Shown here: piece after piece, positions 25,592-37,900 of the stretch
Position numbering within the stretch: the stretch's first letter is position 1
How the letters are laid out: each line of letters opens with the position of its first letter
Origin: Lactobacillus johnsonii
Lineage (GTDB): Bacteria; Bacillota; Bacilli; Lactobacillales; Lactobacillaceae
NCBI RefSeq assembly: GCF_013487865.1
Contig: NZ_CP047409.1
Span: forward strand, 372,001-436,000
DNA: 64,000 bases
Direction of reading: 5' to 3'
Translations under genes and position numbers: made by a program
Notes under the pieces: model-generated
The model's input: the letters and a program-made list of their open reading frames with translations, nothing else
Told to the model about the DNA's origin: nothing
The model's database searches: none

Positions 25592-27121
25592 ATGACAGTA
25601 TATAACATAAATTTAGGAATAGGTTGGGCAAGCTCTGGAGTAGAATACGCTCAAAAATATCGTGATCAAAGTTTTAATGAAGTTGGAATTAAACGAAAAT
25701 TTATTTTTTCAGATTTAATTTTAGGGAATAATATCGGAGATTTAACTGCCAATTTGGGTTTTGATAATGACAATATTATCTGGTTATATAACTTCTTTAC
25801 TGATGTAAAGATTTCAACCTCTAATTATTCTTTAGATACTCTAGAAAATGAACTTAATTTAAAAAAACTAAGTAGTAATGTAAAGACTGTTGGAAAAGAA
25901 GTATTTTATCAATTAAATGATGGCTTACAACTAGTAGCTCGACTAAGCGATGCCGAAAAACGTACTATTGATCAGGTTAGCTATGTTAAAAATAATACTT
26001 TACTTAAGAGAGACTTTTATTCTTACACTAAGTATGCCTGTGAGTATTATTTAGGGGCAGATAAAGATAATCGCGTTACCTTTAGGGAATTTTATAATGA
26101 AGATGGCACAATTGCTTATACACAACATTTAAATGGTGATCAAGAAACGTTTGAATTTGCAAATGGTGAAGTTATTTATAATAAAGATGACCTTTATCTG
26201 AAAATGCTTAAGGAATTGAACTTTACTAAAAAAGACGTAATTATTCTAGATAGAGAAGACGAAGATAAGAACTTAATTAATGGTCAATTAGTTTTTGAAA
26301 ACCATGGTCCAGCTAAATTAGTGGTGGTAGTCCATGCTGATCATTTTGATAAGCACTATACTACTGATCAAAATATCTTATGGAATAATTTTTATGAGTA
26401 TCAATTCCAACATGCGAAATATGTCGACAGCTTTGTTGTAGCTACAAATGAACAAAATAAGATTTTAAAAAATCAATTTAAAAAATATTATAATATTGAA
26501 CCACGCATCGATTGTATTCCGGTAGGAAGTCTAAATGAGTTAGAGCATCCTACACAGGGCAGGATGAAGCATGCCTTAATTACAGCTTCTCGATTAGCAA
26601 AAGAAAAACACATTGATTGGATTGTGAATGCGGTAATAGCTGCTAAAAATAGTGTTCCTGATCTTTCTTTAGATATCTATGGAACTGGCGGTGAAGTAGG
26701 AATGCTTACTAATTTAATTAGTCAAAATCAAGCACAAGATTATATTCATATTATGGGACAAAGAGATTTAACAAAAGTCTATCGAAACTATCCTGCTTAT
26801 ATTGCCGCTTCAACAAGCGAAGGTTTTGGTCTTTCACTGCTTGAAGCTGTGGGATCTGGATTAGCAATGATTGGTTTTGATGTTCCATATGGAAATCCTA
26901 CTTTTATTGAAAATGGAAAAAATGGAATGCTTTTACCATATAATGAAGAATGGACTGACTTTAGAAAAGAAGAAGTTTTAACAAAGGCAATTATTGAGTT
27001 GTTTACTAAGAGTGATGTAGACAGCTTTAATAAAAAATCATATCAAATAGCAGAACCTTATTTAACTGAAAATGTTGCTAAACAATGGAAAAAATTAGTG
27101 GGGGAATTGGTCAATGATTAA
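25592..27121 (+). CDS. gtfA: Adhesin-initiating O-GlcNAc transferase GtfA
   Basis: 509 aa, beginning MTVYNINLGIGWASSGVEYAQ as in GtfA/Gtf1. The GT-B retaining glycosyltransferase signature EX7E lies in SEGFGLSLLEAVGSG (E410 and E418), after IYGTGGEVGMLTNLI and GQRDL. The N-terminal half includes the family-specific beta-meander (extended beta sheet) that grips the acceptor. With GtfB it transfers GlcNAc to serines of the serine-rich repeats in the cytoplasm. The gene overlaps gtfB by 8 bases. Confidence 0.93.
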   Translation: MTVYNINLGIGWASSGVEYAQKYRDQSFNEVGIKRKFIFSDLILGNNIGDLTANLGFDNDNIIWLYNFFTDVKISTSNYSLDTLENELNLKKLSSNVKTVGKEVFYQLNDGLQLVARLSDAEKRTIDQVSYVKNNTLLKRDFYSYTKYACEYYLGADKDNRVTFREFYNEDGTIAYTQHLNGDQETFEFANGEVIYNKDDLYLKMLKELNFTKKDVIILDREDEDKNLINGQLVFENHGPAKLVVVVHADHFDKHYTTDQNILWNNFYEYQFQHAKYVDSFVVATNEQNKILKNQFKKYYNIEPRIDCIPVGSLNELEHPTQGRMKHALITASRLAKEKHIDWIVNAVIAAKNSVPDLSLDIYGTGGEVGMLTNLISQNQAQDYIHIMGQRDLTKVYRNYPAYIAASTSEGFGLSLLEAVGSGLAMIGFDVPYGNPTFIENGKNGMLLPYNEEWTDFRKEEVLTKAIIELFTKSDVDSFNKKSYQIAEPYLTENVAKQWKKLVGELVND

Positions 27122-28442
27122 TTTATTTGAAAATTTAGACGTAGAATCAACCGACTTTCTAAGATCACAGCTTTTTGCTAATCTTAAAATTCCTTCTGTG
27201 GTAATTAATGATGATGGTTTTTTACCAGTTGAGGTAGACTCTCCATTTAAATTCTATTGCGGATTTGGTGATGAAAATACTCCCCTGTATTTTAACCGCT
27301 TAAAGGTGCCAGAATTTCATCGAATTGTAGCAACTGCAAGTAAGGGAGAAGTCTATGATCTTTATGAAAAGAGAGCAGATATTTTTTTCCTTGCCACTGA
27401 TAATACAAGATTAATTAAAGAGGTTCATTGGCTTGATAAGAATGGAAACTTGAACTGGATTGATCACTATAATCGTCAAGGAAAACTATTTGCTAAAACT
27501 TATGTTAACAATGGACAGCAAGTTTTAAAGCGATACTTTAATAAAGATGGAAAAGAAGTTATTACACAATATTTGGTTTCTGGTGATATCTTTTTACATG
27601 AAGAAAATAATGAACGATATTTTGCTAATTTAGCTCAATTTGTGACTTACTATTTAAGAAAAAAGAAATACCAGCTTGATCATGTTTTCTACAATACTTT
27701 GAATCAGTCAATGATGGTAAGTTTAGGGCTTCAAAGTGATGGTAGTGATACGCTGTTTTGGCATGAAAAGATTGCTAACGATTTACCAGGTAATATGAAG
27801 TATTTAATGGACAATAGTACCAGAACTAAGCATATTGTTTTCCAAAATTATGTAGATTGGCAAACGTGGAAGGATAAATTACCGAATGATAAAAATATTG
27901 ATTTTAGATTTTTAGGTATGATTTATCCTCATCCAAGAGGAAACAAGATGCGTCCTGAAGCAGTTATTTTGACTAATTCAGACCAGATTGAACATTTAGA
28001 TGAAGTAGTTCAAGCAATGCCAAATATTCATTTTAATATTGCTGCTATTACTGAAATGTCATCTAAATTGCTTGCCTTTAAAAAGTATAATAATGTTCGT
28101 TTGTATCCAAATGCTACAACTAAACAAATTCAGGAATTGTATCAAACTAGTGATATCTATTTAGATATAAATCATGGTAATGAAATTTTGGATGCGGTTC
28201 GTGGTGCTTTTGAACAAAATATGTTAATTCTGGGGTTTGAAGATACGCTACATAATCCTAAATTTATTAGTCCTGATAATATCTTTAAACATACTGAGAT
28301 TGATAAAATGGCTGATAAAATTTCTGATGCTTTGTCTGATACAAATACTATGAGAAATCTTATTGATCAACAAAGATTACTAGCTGGGGATGTGAGCGTT
28401 GACCAGTATAAAGAAGTGATTGAGGGCTTGAAAGGTGAATAA
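27114..28442 (+). CDS. gtfB: GtfA co-chaperone/acceptor-binding protein GtfB
   Basis: 442 aa with a GT-B outline and an N-terminal meander like GtfA, but no EX7E catalytic pair: the matching region reads DAVRGAFEQNMLILGFED. This fits GtfB/Gtf2, which is inactive alone, stabilises GtfA and presents the serine-rich acceptor. Overlaps gtfA (8 bases) and the following small gene (8 bases), so the stoichiometry is likely set by translational coupling. Confidence 0.9.
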   Translation: MINLFENLDVESTDFLRSQLFANLKIPSVVINDDGFLPVEVDSPFKFYCGFGDENTPLYFNRLKVPEFHRIVATASKGEVYDLYEKRADIFFLATDNTRLIKEVHWLDKNGNLNWIDHYNRQGKLFAKTYVNNGQQVLKRYFNKDGKEVITQYLVSGDIFLHEENNERYFANLAQFVTYYLRKKKYQLDHVFYNTLNQSMMVSLGLQSDGSDTLFWHEKIANDLPGNMKYLMDNSTRTKHIVFQNYVDWQTWKDKLPNDKNIDFRFLGMIYPHPRGNKMRPEAVILTNSDQIEHLDEVVQAMPNIHFNIAAITEMSSKLLAFKKYNNVRLYPNATTKQIQELYQTSDIYLDINHGNEILDAVRGAFEQNMLILGFEDTLHNPKFISPDNIFKHTEIDKMADKISDALSDTNTMRNLIDQQRLLAGDVSVDQYKEVIEGLKGE

Positions 28443-28623
28443 GGAAAAAACAAAAAATACGCTTGCTGAACGACATGCGTTAAAAAGATTAGATAAGGTA
28501 GAAGAAAATCAAAGAAAAGCTTATGAAAAAAAGCAGAATGATTTTCCATGGAAACAGTTAGTCATGGGGATGCTTTTTGGAATAATTTTACTTTTGATGT
28601 TAATTCAAATGATAGTTAAGTAA
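28435..28623 (+). CDS. Small single-TM protein, candidate Asp4/SecE-like subunit
   Basis: 62 aa starting at GTG 28435, overlapping the gtfB stop. Residues 1-38 are strongly charged and helical (AERHALKRLDKVEENQRKAY), then FPWKQLVMGM leads into one transmembrane helix (about 42-61) at the very C-terminus. This amphipathic-helix-then-single-TM layout is that of SecE and of streptococcal Asp4 (about 60 aa), which works with SecY2. No Asp5/SecG-like gene is seen. Identification rests on size, topology and position at the end of the operon, not on residue identity. Confidence 0.6.
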   Translation: MNKEKTKNTLAERHALKRLDKVEENQRKAYEKKQNDFPWKQLVMGMLFGIILLLMLIQMIVK

Positions 28624-28951
28624 AAAAGCCTAGTTTTAGTTTGATTTACACTATTTCAAGTAGATATTTAAATTATAAATTGAAAAATTAGTGCGTAAAT
28701 ACTGATCCATTTCCTGTTAATAGGCTATAAAATATATGAAGCTTTTGTCATCAGTTGATGAAATTAATCGACTGAGGATTTTTTTATCTATTGAATAATA
28801 AAATTTTATAAATAACAATTTGTTATCGCTTCTTTCTTTGAATTATTCAATTTAGTGACAAGAATGTTATTATAATATGTGCTAATACCAGATAAAAGAG
28901 ATCTAATAAATAAATTTAAATGTAATATTATAGTGACGGATAAGAGATGTT
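28624..28951 (+). promoter_or_regulatory. Terminator and promoter region of the adhesin gene
   Basis: About 330 AT-rich bases. A terminator hairpin (28748-28759 with 28767-28778, then T7) closes the accessory Sec operon. A -10 TATAAT is at 28871-28876 with only a weak -35 (TTCAAT, 28846-28851). This predicts a leader of about 70 nt before the adhesin ATG and expression separate from the secretion operon. Confidence 0.6.
28748..28786 (+). terminator. Terminator of the accessory Sec operon
   Basis: TCATCAGTTGAT (28748-28759) pairs with ATCGACTGAGGA (28767-28778) with one mismatch and one G-U, followed by TTTTTTT. Confidence 0.7.
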
Positions 28952-31900
28952 ATGAAAGACAGAAAATTTAAAAAGAATCAAAAAAGTAAGAGTAAGTATG
29001 TCGATCCTAATAGTTTAAAGGAAACGGAAGATAGTTCTAAGCCCTATCTTAAAGAACTAGCAGCGTTAGCAGCAATTTTAGGAACTGGAGCTACAGGGGC
29101 AGCAATTTTACCCAATGATCGTGTATATGCTGCACAGACTTCTGTAGATGCTAAATCACAAATAGTTGGATCAGTGTCTGAAAGTACACAGACTGACTTA
29201 TCAAAACAAGGATATAGTAAATCTGATGAAAATGGAGTCAGGGCTAGTAACTCAGCAGCTAAAAGCATGTCTAGTTCTAGTTCAAAGAGTTTGCTAATCT
29301 CTAAAAGTACTTCCACATCTTTAAGTCAATCAATAAGTCACTCACAATCGACTTCACAGTCTACATCTTTAAGTAAGTCACAAAGTTTATCAGAATCTTT
29401 AAGTTATTCTAAAAGTAAACTTACTTCTTTAAGTGTAGCTGAAAAAAGAACTTCTACATCTCATAGAGATAAGAGCAGCAATTCTTCAAAAACTAAAGAC
29501 AAATCTAGTGTTTCAAATTCAAATAATAATGCCAATGCAAGTAATAGCACTTATGTAGGAAATTTCTATTCTAGCGAAAATTCATCTATTATTGAAAAAC
29601 AAAGCACCGATCAAAGTAATCTTAATGATACAACTAGTTTAAGCTTGAGCAATACACAACTTATAGATAGAAGTCTTAAAATTCCTGTTGCTCTTCAAAC
29701 TTCCATAAATAAGATTAGTACTGATAACAAAGAGCAACTTAATAAAAAGCAACAATTAAATGAATTAAGCTTGAATGGTGTTTTTACTAACTTGGTTCAA
29801 ACAAACACTGGTGTTGATGTAAGCAATGCGCAAGAATTTTATAATCAAGTTGTTAAGGGTACTGCTAGTGTCGTTAATATAACGAATGACATTGATTTGG
29901 GAGCAAAATATGGTAGTAGTACTGGTGTTATGAACACTCCCCACAGCGTAACTATTAATGGTAATGGCCATATCATTAACTTTGGTAACTTCTATATTAA
30001 ACCAAATTGGACTTCTCCTAGTGATGAGCTAAATATTACATTTAATGACACTACACTTTATACAGCTAATCAATATGGGGCAGTATATATGAATAATACT
30101 CCCAGATTCTTTGATAATTCTAAAATCAGATTAGTTTATAATAATGTACAAGCAGTTGGTGGAACGGCAGTCTTTGCAGATAGAGAAGCTAATAATGGTC
30201 TTTTTAATTCTTATTCATATCAACCACTAAAAACGTTTGAAATAAAAGGTAACACGAGAATTAATGGAGCTAGTTCCTATACTTATAATGGAACAATATA
30301 TATTCCAGCATATAGCGATATTCATGGTACAGCTTTAATTTCACCAGCATTTAACGTAGTTATTGATAACGGGGCAAACGTTGTTTTAGATGCTGGTGGA
30401 AGTGCCGAATATAATATTCAATTGCAAGGTAAGAGGGGTACGCATACTATTTCGATTGGTGACAATGCACATGTTGAAATGAAGGGTGCGGCTAAGTCCA
30501 ACATTATTATGCCAAGTTATGACGGGGGTGATAATGTCATCAACATTGGTAACAATGCGGAAGTAAATTTGACTGTGCCAGAAGGTGCTACTGATAATAT
30601 TGATTTAAATTATGAAAATGCATCAGTTAACAATACAATCAATATCAATCCTGGTGCTAGAGTTCAATTAAATAGTGATTTATTCAATATTGGTGCACTA
30701 GGCTCTGCAACGGTAAATATCAACAATCCAGATTATGTGATTCTGAGCAATGGTGGTGGTAGAGCCTATGGTTCTCAATATAAGGGTTACAGTGTTACCT
30801 TCACAGTTAATGCAAGTGAAACAAATATTCAAACTGGTGATGGAGATATAACAGAAAAATCACCATTTATAGCAACCAATACAGCAACCATTAATGTAAA
30901 TAATACACGAAACGATAATTATCCAAGTGGTACGGTTCAAAGCACCAACACTACTTTGATGCCTAATCAACTTGATCCAACTGGAACTACCGATACAGCT
31001 CAAGTTGATAGTAATATTATTTTGCCGCGTTTTAAAAAAACTGCATATATAGGATATACAGCATTTAGCGGATCAACTTCCACAAGTGCAAGTCTAAGCA
31101 ACTCAGTATCGATGAGCGAAAGCTTAAGCAACTCAGTAAGCATGAGTGAGAGCTTGTCTAACTCAGTAAGTATGAGTGAAAGCTTGAGTAACTCAGTAAG
31201 TATGAGTGAAAGCTTAAGCAACTCAGTATCAATGAGTGAAAGCTTAAGCAACTCAGTAAGCATGAGTGAGAGCTTGAGTAACTCAGTAAGCATGAGTGAG
31301 AGCTTGAGTAACTCAGTAAGTATGAGCGAGAGCTTGAGTAACTCAGTGTCAATGAGTGACAGCTTAAGCAACTCAGTAAGTATGAGTGAAAGCTTAAGTA
31401 ACTCAGTAAGTATGAGTGAGAGTTTGAGTAACTCAGTGTCAATGAGTGAAAGCTTAAGCAACTCAGTAAGCATGAGTGAAAGTTTAAGTAACTCAGTGTC
31501 AATGAGCGAGAGCTTGAGTAACTCAGTAAGCATGAGTGAGAGCTTGAGTAACTCAGTAAGCATGAGCGAGAGCTTGAGCAACTCAGTATCGATGAGTGAG
31601 AGTTTGAGTAACTCAGTAAGCATGAGCGAGAGCTTATCTAACTCAGTATCGATGAGTGAAAGCTTAAGTAACTCAGTAAGTATGAGTGAAAGCTTGAGTA
31701 ACTCGGTATCAATGAGTGAAAGCTTAAGCAACTCAGTAAGCATGAGCGAGAGCTTAAGCAACTCAGTAAGCATGAGCGAAAGCTTAAGCAACTCAGTATC
31801 AATGAGTGAAAGTCTAAGTAACTCAGTAAGCATGAGTGACAGCCTAAGCAACTCAGTATCAATGAGTGAAAGTCTAAGTAACTCAGTAAGCATGAGCGAA

Positions 31901-34900
31901 AGTTTGAGTAACTCAGTAAGCATGAGCGAGAGCTTATCTAACTCGGTATCAATGAGTGAAAGCTTAAGTAACTCAGTAAGTATGAGTGAGAGCTTAAGTA
32001 ACTCAGTAAGCATGAGCGAGAGCTTGAGCAACTCAGTAAGCATGAGTGAAAGCTTAAGTAACTCAGTAAGCATGAGTGACAGCTTATCAAACTCGGTATC
32101 AATGAGTGAGAGCTTGAGCAACTCAGTATCGATGAGTGAGAGTTTGAGTAACTCAGTGTCAATGAGTGACAGCCTAAGCAACTCAGTAAGTATGAGTGAG
32201 AGCTTGAGCAACTCAGTATCGATGAGTGAGAGCTTGAGTAACTCGGTATCAATGAGTGAGAGCTTGAGTAACTCAGTAAGTATGAGTGAGAGCTTGAGTA
32301 ACTCAGTAAGCATGAGCGAGAGCTTAAGCAACTCGGTATCAATGAGTGACAGCTTAAGCAACTCAGTAAGCATGAGCGAGAGCTTGAGTAACTCAGTAAG
32401 TATGAGTGAGAGCCTAAGCAACTCAGTAAGTATGAGCGAGAGCTTGAGTAACTCAGTAAGCATGAGTGAGAGTTTGAGTAACTCAGTGTCAATGAGTGAA
32501 AGCTTAAGCAACTCAGTAAGCATGAGTGAAAGTTTAAGTAACTCAGTGTCAATGAGTGAAAGTCTAAGTAACTCAGTAAGCATGAGTGAAAGTTTAAGTA
32601 ACTCAGTAAGCATGAGTGAGAGCTTGAGTAACTCGGTATCAATGAGCGAGAGCTTGAGTAACTCAGTAAGTATGAGTGAGAGCTTGAGTAACTCAGTAAG
32701 CATGAGTGAGAGTTTGAGTAACTCAGTATCAATGAGTGAAAGCTTAAGTAACTCAGTAAGCATGAGTGAAAGTCTAAGTAACTCAGTAAGCATGAGCGAG
32801 AGCTTGAGTAACTCAGTAAGCATGAGTGAAAGCCTAAGTAACTCAGTAAGTATGAGCGAGAGCTTGAGTAACTCAGTAAGCATGAGTGAAAGTTTAAGTA
32901 ACTCAGTAAGCATGAGTGAGAGCTTGAGTAACTCGGTATCAATGAGCGAGAGCTTGAGTAACTCAGTAAGTATGAGTGAGAGCTTGAGTAACTCAGTAAG
33001 CATGAGTGAGAGTTTGAGTAACTCAGTATCAATGAGTGAAAGCTTAAGTAACTCAGTAAGCATGAGTGACAGCTTGTCTAACTCGGTATCAATGAGTGAG
33101 AGCTTGAGTAACTCAGTAAGTATGAGCGAAAGCCTAAGTAACTCAGTAAGTATGAGCGACAGCTTATCTAACTCGGTATCAATGAGTGAAAGCTTGAGTA
33201 ACTCAGTAAGCATGAGTGAGAGCTTAAGCAACTCGGTAAGTATGAGTGAAAGTTTAAGTAACTCAGTAAGTATGAGCGAGAGCCTAAGCAACTCGGTATC
33301 AATGAGTGACAGCTTAAGTAACTCAGTAAGTATGAGTGAGAGCTTGAGTAACTCAGTAAGCATGAGCGAGAGCTTAAGCAACTCAGTAAGCATGAGCGAG
33401 AGCTTAAGCAACTCAGTGTCAATGAGTGAAAGTTTAAGTAACTCAGTAAGCATGAGCGAGAGCTTAAGTAACTCGGTATCAATGAGTGAAAGCTTAAGTA
33501 ACTCAGTAAGTATGAGTGAGAGCTTGAGTAACTCAGTAAGTATGAGTGAAAGTTTAAGTAACTCAGTAAGTATGAGCGAAAGCTTAAGCAACTCAGTATC
33601 AATGAGTGAAAGTCTAAGTAACTCAGTAAGTATGAGCGAGAGCTTGAGTAACTCAGTGTCAATGAGTGACAGCTTAAGCAACTCAGTAAGCATGAGTGAG
33701 AGCTTGAGTAACTCAGTAAGCATGAGCGAGAGCTTGAGCAACTCAGTAAGCATGAGCGAGAGCTTAAGCAACTCAGTAAGCATGAGTGAAAGTTTAAGTA
33801 ACTCAGTAAGTATGAGCGAGAGCTTGAGTAACTCAGTAAGCATGAGTGAGAGCTTAAGTAACTCAGTAAGCATGAGCGAAAGCTTAAGCAACTCAGTATC
33901 AATGAGTGAAAGTCTAAGTAACTCAGTAAGCATGAGCGAGAGCTTGAGTAACTCGGTATCAATGAGTGACAGCCTAAGCAACTCAGTAAGTATGAGTGAG
34001 AGCTTGAGTAACTCAGTAAGCATGAGTGAGAGCTTGAGTAACTCGGTATCAATGAGTGAAAGCTTAAGTAACTCAGTAAGTATGAGCGAAAGCTTGAGTA
34101 ACTCAGTAAGCATGAGTGAGAGCTTGAGTAACTCAGTAAGTATGAGCGAAAGCTTAAGCAACTCAGTATCAATGAGTGAAAGTCTAAGTAACTCAGTAAG
34201 CATGAGCGAGAGCTTGAGTAACTCAGTATCAATGAGTGAAAGCTTAAGTAACTCAGTAAGCATGAGTGACAGCTTGTCTAACTCGGTATCAATGAGTGAG
34301 AGCTTGAGTAACTCAGTAAGTATGAGCGAAAGCCTAAGTAACTCAGTAAGTATGAGCGACAGCTTATCTAACTCGGTATCAATGAGTGAAAGCTTGAGTA
34401 ACTCAGTAAGCATGAGTGAGAGCTTAAGTAACTCAGTAAGTATGAGTGAAAGTTTAAGTAACTCAGTATCAATGAGTGAGAGCTTGAGTAACTCAGTAAG
34501 TATGAGCGAAAGCCTAAGTAACTCAGTAAGTATGAGCGACAGCTTATCTAACTCGGTATCAATGAGTGAAAGCTTGAGTAACTCAGTAAGCATGAGTGAG
34601 AGCTTAAGTAACTCAGTAAGTATGAGTGAAAGTTTAAGTAACTCAGTAAGTATGAGCGAGAGCCTAAGCAACTCGGTATCAATGAGTGAAAGCTTAAGTA
34701 ACTCAGTAAGTATGAGTGAGAGCTTGAGTAACTCAGTAAGCATGAGCGAGAGCTTAAGCAACTCAGTAAGCATGAGCGAGAGCTTAAGCAACTCAGTAAG
34801 CATGAGTGAAAGTTTAAGTAACTCAGTAAGCATGAGCGAGAGCTTAAGTAACTCGGTATCAATGAGTGAAAGCTTAAGCAACTCAGTAAGCATGAGCGAG

Positions 34901-37900
34901 AGCTTGAGCAACTCAGTATCGATGAGTGAGAGTTTGAGTAACTCAGTGTCAATGAGTGACAGCCTAAGCAACTCAGTAAGTATGAGTGAGAGCTTGAGCA
35001 ACTCAGTATCGATGAGTGAGAGCTTGAGTAACTCGGTATCAATGAGTGAGAGCTTGAGTAACTCAGTAAGCATGAGCGAGAGCTTAAGCAACTCGGTATC
35101 AATGAGTGACAGCTTAAGCAACTCAGTAAGCATGAGCGAGAGCTTGAGTAACTCAGTAAGTATGAGTGAGAGCCTAAGCAACTCAGTAAGTATGAGCGAG
35201 AGCTTGAGTAACTCAGTAAGCATGAGTGAGAGTTTGAGTAACTCAGTGTCAATGAGTGACAGCTTAAGCAACTCAGTAAGCATGAGTGAAAGTTTAAGTA
35301 ACTCAGTGTCAATGAGTGAGAGCCTAAGCAACTCAGTGTCAACGAGCGAAGGTTTAAGTAACTCAGTAAGCATGAGCGAGAGCTTAAGCAACTCAGTAAG
35401 CATGAGCGAGAGCTTGAGTAACTCAGTAAGCATGAGCGAGAGCTTGAGCAACTCAGTAAGTATGAGCGAGAGCTTGAGTAACTCAGTGTCAATGAGTGAC
35501 AGCTTAAGTAACTCAGTAAGCATGAGCGAAAGCTTAAGCAACTCAGTATCAATGAGTGAAAGTCTAAGTAACTCAGTAAGCATGAGCGAGAGCTTGAGTA
35601 ACTCAGTAAGCATGAGTGAAAGCCTAAGTAACTCAGTAAGTATGAGCGAGAGCTTGAGTAACTCAGTAAGCATGAGTGAAAGTTTAAGTAACTCAGTAAG
35701 CATGAGTGAGAGCTTGAGTAACTCGGTATCAATGAGCGAGAGCCTAAGCAACTCGGTATCAATGAGTGACAGCTTAAGTAACTCAGTAAGTATGAGTGAG
35801 AGCTTGAGTAACTCAGTAAGCATGAGCGAGAGCTTAAGCAACTCAGTAAGCATGAGTGAAAGTCTAAGTAACTCAGTAAGCATGAGCGAGAGCTTGAGTA
35901 ACTCAGTAAGCATGAGTGAAAGCCTAAGTAACTCAGTAAGTATGAGCGAGAGCTTGAGTAACTCAGTAAGCATGAGTGAAAGTTTAAGTAACTCAGTAAG
36001 CATGAGTGAGAGCTTGAGTAACTCGGTATCAATGAGCGAGAGCTTGAGTAACTCAGTAAGTATGAGTGACAGCTTAAGCAACTCAGTAAGCATGAGTGAG
36101 AGCTTGAGTAACTCAGTAAGCATGAGCGAGAGCTTGAGCAACTCAGTAAGCATGAGCGAGAGCTTAAGCAACTCAGTAAGCATGAGTGAAAGTTTAAGTA
36201 ACTCAGTAAGTATGAGCGAGAGCTTGAGTAACTCAGTAAGCATGAGTGAGAGCTTGAGTAACTCAGTAAGCATGAGTGAGAGCTTGAGTAACTCGGTATC
36301 AATGAGTGAAAGCTTAAGTAACTCAGTAAGTATGAGCGAAAGCTTGAGTAACTCAGTAAGCATGAGTGAGAGCTTGAGTAACTCAGTAAGTATGAGCGAA
36401 AGCTTAAGCAACTCAGTATCAATGAGTGAAAGTCTAAGTAACTCAGTAAGCATGAGCGAGAGCTTGAGTAACTCGGTATCAATGAGTGACAGCCTAAGCA
36501 ACTCAGTAAGCATGAGTGACAGCCTAAGCAACTCAGTAAGCATGAGCGAGAGCTTGAGTAACTCAGTAAGCATGAGCGAGAGCTTGAGCAACTCAGTAAG
36601 CATGAGTGAAAGCTTAAGTAACTCAGTAAGTATGAGCGAGAGCTTAAGCAACTCAGTAAGCATGAGTGAGAGCTTAAGTAACTCAGTAAGCATGAGTGAG
36701 AGCTTAAGTAACTCAGTAAGCATGAGTGACAGCTTGAGTAACTCAGTAAGCATGAGCGAGAGCTTGAGCAACTCAGTAAGTATGAGTGAGAGTTTGAGTA
36801 ACTCAGTAAGCATGAGTGACAGCCTAAGCAACTCAGTAAGTATGAGTGAGAGCTTGAGTAACTCAGTAAGTATGAGTGAGAGTTTGAGTAACTCAGTAAG
36901 CATGAGTGACAGCCTAAGCAACTCAGTATCAATGAGTGAAAGTCTAAGTAACTCAGTAAGTATGAGTGAAAGCTTAAGCAACTCAGTAAGCATGAGTGAG
37001 AGCTTAAGTAACTCAGTAAGTATGAGCGAGAGCTTAAGCAACTCAGTAAGCATGAGTGAGAGCTTAAGTAACTCAGTAAGCATGAGTGAGAGCTTAAGTA
37101 ACTCAGTAAGCATGAGTGAGAGCTTGAGTAACTCAGTATCAATGAGCGAAAGCTTGAGTAACTCAGTAAGCATGAGCGAGAGCTTAAGCAACTCAGTAAG
37201 CATGAGTGAGAGCTTGAGTAACTCAGTAAGCATGAGCGAGAGCTTGAGCAACTCAGTATCGATGAGTGAGAGTTTGAGTAACTCAGTAAGCATGAGTGAC
37301 AGCCTAAGCAACTCAGTAAGTATGAGTGAGAGCTTGAGTAACTCAGTAAGTATGAGTGAGAGCTTGAGTAACTCAGTAAGCATGAGTGAGAGCTTGAGTA
37401 ACTCGGTATCAATGAGTGAAAGCTTAAGTAACTCAGTAAGTATGAGCGAAAGCTTGAGTAACTCAGTAAGCATGAGTGAGAGCTTGAGTAACTCAGTAAG
37501 TATGAGTGAGAGCTTGAGTAACTCAGTAAGCATGAGCGAGAGCTTGAGCAACTCAGTAAGTATGAGTGAGAGTTTGAGTAACTCAGTAAGCATGAGTGAC
37601 AGCCTAAGCAACTCAGTAAGTATGAGTGAGAGCTTGAGTAACTCAGTAAGCATGAGTGAGAGTTTGAGTAACTCAGTAAGCATGAGTGACAGCCTAAGCA
37701 ACTCAGTATCAATGAGTGAAAGTCTAAGTAACTCAGTAAGTATGAGTGAAAGCTTAAGCAACTCAGTAAGCATGAGTGAGAGCTTGAGTAACTCAGTAAG
37801 TATGAGTGAGAGCTTAAGCAACTCAGTAAGCATGAGTGAGAGCTTAAGTAACTCAGTAAGCATGAGTGAGAGCTTAAGTAACTCAGTAAGCATGAGTGAG

